Source: a virus
IMG/VR virus record: IMGVR_UViG_3300027759_000219
Span: 1 to 36,419 of that record
Direction: 5' to 3' (one strand)
DNA: 36,419 bases
The first letter of the stretch is position 1, and every line of letters begins with the position of its first letter. Position numbers and translations under genes: made by a program. Below are positions 14,099 to 19,035 of this stretch, in pieces. The notes below the pieces were generated by a model. That model was not told where the DNA came from. It did not search any database and saw only the letters and a program-made list of their open reading frames with translations.

Positions 14099-15619
14099 TC
14101 AAGCTCCCATCCAAGAAGTTTGTAAACTATTAGTTGATTGACTACGGCGCTTTGGTTCTGCGTACTCTCGGTGCGCGACGGGGAATGCAAACGTCACGCA
14201 TATAGCATCTGCTGCATCAGGCGAGGCTAACCCCCGCGCTTTCATGTCTTTCTTAGACTCTAAAAAGATCGTACCTTTAGAGTCGGGCTTCATTACAGGT
14301 GATATTAAATCAGTTTTAAGTATCCTGTCACTAGGAATCGACGCAGTTTTGAGCCATTGACGCATATCACCCCACATCTGAGCCCTTAAATTACCATACA
14401 TAAGCGGATTTTTTGATTTATTTCCAAAATTGACCCCCCGAATCTTGTATCGCTGCTCTTTTAGGCGGTCTACAACGCCCCCGCCCACGCCGCCTTCGTC
14501 GATCACGACCAACGCGGGCTTATATTCTTCGATTGTTTCGATTACATGGCCGACTACGGTCATCGTATCGTCGCCTTTGAAGCGTTTGATGCCAATAATG
14601 TCACGCCCTTGGCGTATGGCGATTACGGTTGAGTCAGAACCAAAGCGCGCAGGGTCAACGCCCACGATAATGGGGGCGGACAGGTCTTTGAGCCGTGGCC
14701 GACGCATGGCCTCATCCACAATCAAGCTTGAAATAAACTGATCATCACCGGCAGACGGGAAGTCACCGTAGACCTCAACCGCAGCTTGTGATGAATCGGC
14801 GCCATATTCGTCGATGATCTGCTGATATACCGCTTTGTCCGTGCCCTCAACCGTCCTTGCGTCCACAATTTTGGTGTTCCAAAAGTCACGCTTGGAGTTG
14901 TGGCATTCATAGAAGTAACCGGTGTTGCGACGCGGGTTGGAGAACGCTAACCAAAAGCGGTTTGGTGTGTTCTCAGTAAAGAATCCAGCAGTCACCGCCC
15001 AAATGGCGTCGTCAATACCGGACGCCTCATCAAAGATCACCATCACGCCGTCGTAGTTGTGAACACCTGCATACGCATCAGGGTTCTCGCTTGACCACAA
15101 GCGTCCTTCCACCGACCAATAGCGTGTGCCTTTTTTTAAGTCACGCTCAACCAGTTCGGTAATCCACTTAGCGGGCATGAGTCGCGTTGCGCTGACTTCA
15201 AACCAATGTGAGTTAAGTGACATGGCGAGCCACTTAGTAATCTCTGCCCAGGTGACCGATCGTAATTGGCTCTCCGAGTTTGCCGATATGATGGTGGTCG
15301 AACCAATTCGTGTGGAGAGCATCCATAGGGTTAGCCAACTGACCAACGCCGATTTGCCAATCCCGCGACCGGATGACGTTGCCATCCTGAACGTGTCAAA
15401 GTCAATCTTGCCGCCGTTTTGCTTAATGTGGGCGGTCAGGTCAGACAAGACCTCGCGCTGCCATTTGCGTGGGCCGGAGAAGTCAGCCAAGGGTGTGCCC
15501 TTCTGACCCCAAGGGAACGCAAACAACACAAACGCTAACGGGTCATCCTTGATCTTGGGCGACCAAAGCGCCGACATTAGACGCATCTCTTCGGCGGCGC
15601 TGTACTGTGTCGTTTGCAT
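14099..15619 (-). CDS. Terminase large subunit (packaging ATPase-nuclease)
   Basis: A 506-residue TerL. The ATPase has a Walker A GRGIGKS at 84-90 and Walker B VMVIFDEAS at 192-200 with Asp197 and Glu198. The RNase H-like nuclease has IIVGVDPARFGSD (Asp322), ALVVIDEGGVG (Asp374) and the terminal acidic motif SPDAADAICVTFAF (Asp468/471). All three metal-binding acidic positions are present, so both domains look active. P22 gp2 is 499 residues. The start lies 77 bases inside the TerS gene; later in-frame ATGs at residues 12 and 15 would still overlap. With TerS and the P22-like portal this indicates headful packaging by inference. Confidence 0.95.
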   Translation of the reverse strand: MQTTQYSAAEEMRLMSALWSPKIKDDPLAFVLFAFPWGQKGTPLADFSGPRKWQREVLSDLTAHIKQNGGKIDFDTFRMATSSGRGIGKSALVSWLTLWMLSTRIGSTTIISANSESQLRSVTWAEITKWLAMSLNSHWFEVSATRLMPAKWITELVERDLKKGTRYWSVEGRLWSSENPDAYAGVHNYDGVMVIFDEASGIDDAIWAVTAGFFTENTPNRFWLAFSNPRRNTGYFYECHNSKRDFWNTKIVDARTVEGTDKAVYQQIIDEYGADSSQAAVEVYGDFPSAGDDQFISSLIVDEAMRRPRLKDLSAPIIVGVDPARFGSDSTVIAIRQGRDIIGIKRFKGDDTMTVVGHVIETIEEYKPALVVIDEGGVGGGVVDRLKEQRYKIRGVNFGNKSKNPLMYGNLRAQMWGDMRQWLKTASIPSDRILKTDLISPVMKPDSKGTIFLESKKDMKARGLASPDAADAICVTFAFPVAHREYAEPKRRSQSTNSLQTSWMGA

Positions 15620-16028
15620 CCGTGGGTTCCATATCTATAGTTAACCGTTGTTCGGCTTGCTCAAGCGCAGTAATAATGCTGATCTGTTGCGTCACATCGA
15701 CCTGCACTTGCTGCTTGGCCACCCAATCGTGCTTGTGTTTCAGAAACTCTAACGCCATCTTAGCGTCGCCGCCGACCGCTGCGTCGTACACGACTTGCGA
15801 CATTGTCGCCTCCGCTTCCGCACGGCCTTGCATCGCCGCTAACTCGACCACAGGGTCTAGCTGGCAGAGTTTACGAAACTCTTCCGGCATCATGCCAGCG
15901 CGCAGCGCAAGTGCGTCGTTAGACAAGCCTAACTTTGCGGCTTCGTAGACGCGCAACAAACGCGACTCGGTGGCGCGGACTTCGCGGGGTGTGAAGTGTA
16001 GAGATAGCATTTTGCGATTGTAGGTCAT
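15543..16028 (-). CDS. Terminase small subunit
   Basis: A 161-residue protein (P22 gp3 is 162) directly upstream of TerL. Residues about 23-50 (LRVYEAAKLGLSNDALALRA) form a likely helix-turn-helix that would recognise the packaging site. GDAKMALEFLKHKHDWV near 85-101 is a motif common to phage small terminases (ALxFLKxKxxW), followed by a Gln/Val oligomerisation segment and an Arg-rich tail (RRRRDASN). The start is uncertain: ATG at 16028 or 16010, neither with a clear Shine-Dalgarno; the first has the CCTACATGA context shared with the divergent gene at 16785. Confidence 0.85.
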   Translation of the reverse strand: MTYNRKMLSLHFTPREVRATESRLLRVYEAAKLGLSNDALALRAGMMPEEFRKLCQLDPVVELAAMQGRAEAEATMSQVVYDAAVGGDAKMALEFLKHKHDWVAKQQVQVDVTQQISIITALEQAEQRLTIDMEPTDANDTVQRRRRDASNVGALVAQDQG

Positions 16029-16039
16029 GTAGGCAATTT

Positions 16040-16045
16040 ATTATA
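16040..16045 (-). promoter_or_regulatory. Perfect -10 box before TerS (weak promoter call)
   Basis: The minus strand carries a consensus TATAAT ending only 12 bases before the TerS ATG, within AT-rich DNA. No convincing -35 box lies 16-18 bases upstream, and the leader would be about five bases. It may be an activator-dependent late promoter or a chance match. Confidence 0.3.
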
Positions 16046-16096
16046 TAAAAAAATTTTGGTGGTCGTGTTGCCATTATTTTTATAAAAAAAATTTTG
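16044..16096. repeat. Pair of A/T-tract repeats, TATA-A(7-8)-TTTTG
   Basis: Two near-identical blocks at 16044-16058 and 16081-16096 each run TATA, seven or eight A, TTTTG. A-tracts of this kind bend DNA. They flank the TerS upstream region and lie about 37 bases apart, between three and four helical turns. Confidence 0.55.
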
Positions 16097-16133
16097 AGCG
16101 TGAACCCTACGCTAGCGGCTGTGACCGGCAGGG

Positions 16134-16151
16134 CCCTCCCCCCCCTACCCC
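16134..16151 (-). other. G-rich tract with G-quadruplex potential
   Basis: The minus strand reads GGGGTAGGGGGGGGAGGG, which supplies four G-runs of three or more with loops of one to two bases. It sits between TerS and the repeat array. Whether it folds is untested, and homopolymer length in the assembly may be imprecise. Confidence 0.45.
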
Positions 16152-16187
16152 AAGGATTTGCTTTTTGGCCGAGAGCCTGGTAGCCGA

Positions 16188-16236
16188 GTTGTTGGACAAC
16201 CCACAATCTCACTAAGTCTTAGGTTGTTGGACAACC
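16188..16236. repeat. Two copies of a GTTGT-TGG-ACAAC dyad
   Basis: GTTGTTGGACAACC occurs at 16188-16201 and 16223-16236. Each is a dyad with arms GTTGT and ACAAC around TGG; the second copy extends to six-base arms (GGTTGT/ACAACC). The first CTCACTAAGTCTTAG repeat lies between them and abuts the second copy. The arrangement resembles paired operators for a dimeric regulator or an origin-binding protein. Confidence 0.7.
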
Positions 16237-16401
16237 GACAACAGCCTGGTGCAGTGCAGCATTGTGCAGTGCAACATAAAGGATTACTTAATAACACTCA
16301 CTAAGTCTTAGGACAAATACTCACTAAGTCTTAGCCACTCACTAAGTCTTAGGGCTTACAGGCTCACTAAGTCTTAGCCACCAATACTCACTAAGTCTTA
16401 G
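16208..16401. repeat. Iteron-like array: six exact copies of CTCACTAAGTCTTAG
   Basis: Identical 15-base copies begin at 16208, 16297, 16320, 16338, 16363 and 16387, all in the same orientation; the last five are spaced 18-25 bases apart. Each contains CTAAG-T-CTTAG, a perfect 11-base dyad. The spacers are unrelated and only 3-11 bases long in the tight cluster. Direct repeats with AT-rich DNA beside them are a hallmark of iteron-type replication origins; an operator cluster is the alternative. Between copies one and two lies a further direct repeat, GTGCAGTGCA at 16249-16258 and 16264-16273. Confidence 0.85.
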
Positions 16402-16450
16402 CCTTCCTAAATATAATTTAGCCGAAAAGCCAGCACACCAGGACTATTTT

Positions 16451-16472
16451 GTAGGTCATGTAGGTCATGTAG
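16451..16472. repeat. Tandem GTAGGTCAT repeat
   Basis: Two full tandem copies of the nine-base GTAGGTCAT are followed by GTAG. The related GTAGGTCATGTAGG overlaps the TerS start (16020-16033), and the reverse complement TCATGTAGGTCA overlaps the start of the divergent gene at 16777-16788. Confidence 0.65.
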
Positions 16473-16537
16473 CCATGCAGAAAAAATCGCAACGGGCTCT
16501 TCAGCGTGTGCGCCAACGCTCCGACAATTGTGTGCCC

Positions 16538-16625
16538 TAAAGTAATACTTAATATTTTACAGATTTTAAATATATATCTAATAAATGACTATCTAATACT
16601 ACAAGTCATTCAACAGACTGATTTA
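16538..16625. other. AT-rich stretch next to the repeat array
   Basis: About 90 bases contain very little G or C (for example TTTTAAATATATATCTAATA near 16564). No gene is seen. Beside an iteron-like array this is where strand opening would be expected if the region is an origin; otherwise it is simply promoter-upstream DNA. Confidence 0.45.
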
Positions 16626-16636
16626 TAAGCATTTTC

Positions 16637-16690
16637 TGTCGGTCTTTTTGTTGTTTTTGCTGACCGACCAAATAACCCACATGACCGACA
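16637..16690. repeat. TGTCGGTC / TGACCGAC inverted and direct repeats
   Basis: TGTCGGTC at 16637-16644 is the inverse of GACCGACA-like blocks at 16661-16668 and 16682-16690 (TGACCGAC both times). The first pair could form a hairpin with a 16-base T-rich loop, or all three could be protein-binding half-sites upstream of the early promoter. Confidence 0.5.
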
Positions 16691-16693
16691 AAA

Positions 16694-16713
16694 TTGTGAG
16701 CATTTGTGAGCAT
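16694..16713 (+). promoter_or_regulatory. Tandem 10-base operator-like repeat upstream of the early promoter
   Basis: TTGTGAGCAT is repeated exactly in tandem with a 10-base period, so both copies face the same side of the helix. The second copy ends one base before the -35 box at 16715. This is a typical place for an activator or repressor. Confidence 0.55.
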
Positions 16714-16714
16714 T

Positions 16715-16744
16715 TTGCTAGAAATCTCTGTACACTGCTATAAA
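16715..16744 (+). promoter_or_regulatory. Sigma70-type promoter for the rightward early genes
   Basis: -35 TTGCTA (16715-16720) and -10 TATAAA (16739-16744) are spaced by 18 bases, 40 bases before the first start codon. TGTACA occurs on both sides of the -10 box (16729 and 16749), a possible further operator. The location behind the repeat array and ahead of a coupled gene run supports it. Confidence 0.62.
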
Positions 16745-16784
16745 TTCATGTACAATAGAATCTCTTACTTAAAAGGTGACCTAC

Positions 16785-17003
16785 ATGAAAAAGTACAAAT
16801 TAGATATGACGCGCGACGTTGATTTTGACGGCGAAAGTTATATGTTTAACCTTTTACGTGGTTGGCGTTTCTATAACGACGCTGTACACGTGCGCGGTTT
16901 TGACACCTTAGCCGAGATACGCGCAGCGGCTAAAACTGACGTTATACCCTGCGCGTGTCGCGAATGTGCGCCCGCTGCCGAGCCACTTTTCGCTGCCGTT
17001 TAA
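16785..17003 (+). CDS. Early hypothetical protein, 72 aa
   Basis: The ATG at 16785 is preferred over an upstream in-frame GTG because AAAAGGTGA lies five bases before it. The protein begins MKKYKLDMTRDVDFDGESYM, has an aromatic middle (LLRGWRFYNDAVHVRGFDTL) and a Cys pair in CACRECAPAA near the C-terminus, which might bind metal together with an additional ligand. No family is recognised. As the first gene behind the strongest rightward promoter it is probably made early in infection. Confidence 0.72.
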   Translation: MKKYKLDMTRDVDFDGESYMFNLLRGWRFYNDAVHVRGFDTLAEIRAAAKTDVIPCACRECAPAAEPLFAAV

Positions 17004-17020
17004 CTTTAAAGGACTACATC

Positions 17021-17158
17021 ATGATCACACTTATGACAGAAGACGGCTACAAATTCTACTTATTAGAAGATGGCCGCATCGTTGATTCATTAGACGAAGA
17101 TACCCGCGATATCACATTTGAATCATTTGAAGAATTTGTTCGCTTAACTCAGGAGTAA
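17021..17158 (+). CDS. Small acidic early protein, 45 aa
   Basis: The ATG at 17021 is chosen because AAAGGA precedes it; the longer frame would start inside the upstream gene. The protein starts MITLMTEDGYKFYLLEDGRI. It has 13 Asp/Glu against 4 Lys/Arg in 45 residues, so its charge is about -9. Small acidic early proteins of phages often inhibit host enzymes or mimic DNA, but no specific target can be inferred. Confidence 0.72.
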   Translation: MITLMTEDGYKFYLLEDGRIVDSLDEDTRDITFESFEEFVRLTQE

Positions 17159-17163
17159 TTGCC

Positions 17164-17382
17164 ATGACCATAATTAAAACAGTAGACGATCACTTAAACC
17201 TGTTCTTTCGCGCCAAGGGCGCAAAGGTCAACACTAAGAATGGTTGGCGCAAACAACAAACCGACGCGTACATCATTCAATGGCAAGGCTCATCAGACTA
17301 CGACAGCGGGTACCATGAAGAAACATTTATGACGCTCGAGGGCGCCACCGACGCATTAAACGCAAAGGCTCACAATGAATAA
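17164..17382 (+). CDS. Early hypothetical protein, 72 aa
   Basis: Begins MTIIKTVDDHLNLFFRAKGA with a CAGGAG Shine-Dalgarno upstream. The middle contains NGWRKQQTDAYIIQWQGSSD and the C-terminus FMTLEGATDALNAKAH. A small alpha/beta protein of unknown family. It lies five bases after the acidic 45-residue gene and overlaps the next tiny membrane-peptide gene. Confidence 0.72.
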   Translation: MTIIKTVDDHLNLFFRAKGAKVNTKNGWRKQQTDAYIIQWQGSSDYDSGYHEETFMTLEGATDALNAKAHNE

Positions 17383-17446
17383 GATTCACGACACCATCGC
17401 AGCGCTGTTAATGTGCCTCGCTCTGCTACTGGCTATTTTTATGTAA
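17375..17446 (+). CDS. Tiny single-span membrane peptide, 23 aa
   Basis: A complete ATG-to-TAA frame whose start overlaps the end of the previous gene by eight bases. The product is MNKIHDTIAALLMCLALLLA followed by IFM: a short polar N-terminus and one hydrophobic helix. No clear Shine-Dalgarno is seen, but translational coupling is possible. A second similar peptide closes this operon at 18948. Too short for homology-based confidence. Confidence 0.5.
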   Translation: MNKIHDTIAALLMCLALLLAIFM

Positions 17447-17469
17447 CACCACACACTAAGGTAAACAAA

Positions 17470-18159
17470 ATGACACAAGTACACTTAACTTTAAAATCAT
17501 CAAATGTAAAAACAGGCGCGATTCCTGTATCAACTACCGGGCGCGCATCATGCCCAACGTCTTGCCCGTTTCAAGCGGCCGGATGCTACGCTGACAACTA
17601 CGGGCTGAATTTTCTGTGGAACCGTGTGACCAATGGTACAGCGGGCACCGATTGGGCGACATTCTGCAACACGATCACGACGCTGCCCGACGGCCAATTG
17701 TGGCGCCACAATCAAGCGGGCGATTTGCCACAAGACGGCCACGGCCGCATTGACGGCCATTTGATGGGTTACCTAGTCGCGGCCAATATTGGTAAGCGCG
17801 GGTTTACTTACACGCATCACGCGCCCGAATTGGGCGACAACGCCAAGTACATTAAGGGCGCCAACGATTGGGGCTTTACTGTCAATTTGAGCGCTAACAC
17901 GCCCGCACACGCTGACACGTTGGCCGCGCTCGAGATCGCGCCCGTGGTAGTCGTCTTACCATCAACGCAAACCACTAACACCACAACGCCCCAAGGGCGC
18001 CCGATTGTCATTTGCCCGGCCACCACACGCGACGACGTCACTTGTGAGTCATGCCAACTATGCGCGCGCGTCGATCGTAAAGTGATCGTAGGTTTCCCCG
18101 CGCATGGCTCGGGCGCCAAAAAGGCCGAGCAAGCGATTACCTTTTGGAGCAAAAAATGA
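17470..18159 (+). CDS. Cys-rich phage protein of the Gp88/DUF7227 type
   Basis: The start at ATG 17470 has AAGG nine bases upstream. The 229-residue protein has an N-terminal cysteine cluster ASCPTSCPFQAAGCYADNYG (Cys28, 32, 39) and a C-terminal cluster CESCQLC near 192-198 with a preceding Cys in VICPATTRDD. This arrangement and the aromatic/His-rich centre (FTYTHHAPEL) resemble the phage families Gp88 and DUF7227, which are of unknown function. The Cys pattern suggests an iron-sulfur or zinc site. The stop overlaps the next start (ATGA). Confidence 0.72.
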   Translation: MTQVHLTLKSSNVKTGAIPVSTTGRASCPTSCPFQAAGCYADNYGLNFLWNRVTNGTAGTDWATFCNTITTLPDGQLWRHNQAGDLPQDGHGRIDGHLMGYLVAANIGKRGFTYTHHAPELGDNAKYIKGANDWGFTVNLSANTPAHADTLAALEIAPVVVVLPSTQTTNTTTPQGRPIVICPATTRDDVTCESCQLCARVDRKVIVGFPAHGSGAKKAEQAITFWSKK

Positions 18160-18581
18160 CACGTTACGCGATTCTTACGGATACTTTTGTGACGGGTTGG
18201 GTGAATTGCTCGACAGGTGAAGACGGATACCCGTTGACGTTTGCTACGTTGGCCGAGGCCGAGCAAGAGTTAGCCGATCACTTAGCCAATAGTGAATTTT
18301 TAGATTTAAACCCCGACGACTATAAAATTGAGGAAATTAAAGCCATGACAAATTTAGAAAAAGCGCAGCAATTTGCCCTTGGCCAATGTTTAGGTACATA
18401 TCCCGACGATGCGACATATGAGGAAATTTGCGGGTTTATACGCGACGACACAGAAGACGAAGACGGCGACGCGCTTGTAAGCGTGTGGGAGCCCTTTGAA
18501 TACTGCGACGTGTTGCATATCATGGAAAACATGGTTAGCGCTGTTACTCGTTTGCTTGATGCGCAAGAGGTGGCCGTATGA
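18156..18581 (+). CDS. Strongly acidic two-part early protein, 141 aa
   Basis: The start at 18156 gives MTRYAILTDTFVTGWVNCST. I count 31 Asp/Glu against 6 Lys/Arg, including the run DDTEDEDGD. Residues 1-63 resemble the whole of the next protein: both begin with a YAI strand, have a FAT/FAS turn followed by an EAE/AAE helix ending LANS/LVND, and finish DYKI/DFKI. Residues 64-141 start at an in-frame ATG (18345) that has its own GAGGAA Shine-Dalgarno, so a separate 78-residue product may be made. A DNA-mimic or host-inhibitor role is possible. Confidence 0.75.
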   Translation: MTRYAILTDTFVTGWVNCSTGEDGYPLTFATLAEAEQELADHLANSEFLDLNPDDYKIEEIKAMTNLEKAQQFALGQCLGTYPDDATYEEICGFIRDDTEDEDGDALVSVWEPFEYCDVLHIMENMVSAVTRLLDAQEVAV

Positions 18582-18751
18582 ATACGATATACGCTATTTG
18601 TCACCCTGATAATGACGGCGCTTTTGTACCGTGTTTTAGTAAAACTTTTGCAAGTATTCAAGCGGCCGAGTTTTCATTAGCCGAGTTTTTGGTCAATGAT
18701 ACCGTGGGCTATGTACGCGGCGATTTTAAAATATTAGGGGTGACAGCATGA
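18578..18751 (+). CDS. Small early protein, paralogue of the preceding N-terminal half, 57 aa
   Basis: The product is MNTIYAICHPDNDGAFVPCF then SKTFASIQAAEFSLAEFLVN and a short end GDFKILGVTA. Both start and stop are in ATGA overlaps (18578 and 18748), which supports translation. It aligns by eye with residues 1-63 of the 141-residue neighbour, so the two probably arose by duplication. It is much less acidic than its paralogue. The function is unknown. Confidence 0.72.
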   Translation: MNTIYAICHPDNDGAFVPCFSKTFASIQAAEFSLAEFLVNDTVGYVRGDFKILGVTA

Positions 18752-18951
18752 AGTATAAAAATGGCCAGCCGGTCGAATGTGGCGACGTGGTGCACGTCAA
18801 GAATCGCGCCTATACCGTCTACAACATAGGTGACACGGTAACCTTGCGCTCTATGTGCGAGCGCGGGTATATCAAGCGCGTATTTCCCGCTGACATAGGC
18901 GCGTACATTCCACGCCTACATCCCGTCTTTGCGGGACTGATGCCTATATGA
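18748..18951 (+). CDS. Small beta-barrel-like early protein, 67 aa
   Basis: Begins MKYKNGQPVECGDVVHVKNR and continues AYTVYNIGDTVTLRSMCERG. The pattern G-Q-P-V-x-x-G-D-V-V-H-V followed by a Y-x-V strand suggests an SH3-like small barrel, as found in short phage DNA- or RNA-binding proteins. No name can be given. Coupled by ATGA at both ends. Confidence 0.7.
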   Translation: MKYKNGQPVECGDVVHVKNRAYTVYNIGDTVTLRSMCERGYIKRVFPADIGAYIPRLHPVFAGLMPI

Positions 18952-19010
18952 CCTATTCACTTATCGCGGCCGCTACGGTCATTCTGTTAATTCTAGTTTT
19001 TGACCTTTAA
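18948..19010 (+). CDS. Tiny single-span membrane peptide, 20 aa
   Basis: MTYSLIAAATVILLILVFDL is a nearly pure transmembrane helix. The ATG overlaps the stop of the 67-residue gene (ATGA), and the stop is followed three bases later by a strong terminator, so the frame exactly fills the end of the operon. This context is stronger evidence than the sequence itself. Confidence 0.52.
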   Translation: MTYSLIAAATVILLILVFDL

Positions 19011-19013
19011 AAC

Positions 19014-19035
19014 AACGCCCTACGGGGCGTTTTTT
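19014..19035 (+). terminator. Rho-independent terminator of the early operon
   Basis: AACGCCC and GGGCGTT form a seven-base stem around a TACG loop, followed by a T-run to 19035. It ends the rightward operon and lies across the 3' end of the convergent primase gene. On the minus strand the stem is followed by TGTTTT, so it may also stop leftward transcription weakly. Confidence 0.85.

Noticed and set aside
16170-16260. tRNA-like segment in the intergenic region
   Set aside because: Short arms can be paired, but there is no T-loop consensus or acceptor stem; the pairing comes from the dyad repeats.
16208-16401. CRISPR-like look of the repeat array
   Set aside because: The gaps between repeats are mostly 3-11 bases and there are no cas genes; repeats are only 15 bases. 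It fits iterons or operators.
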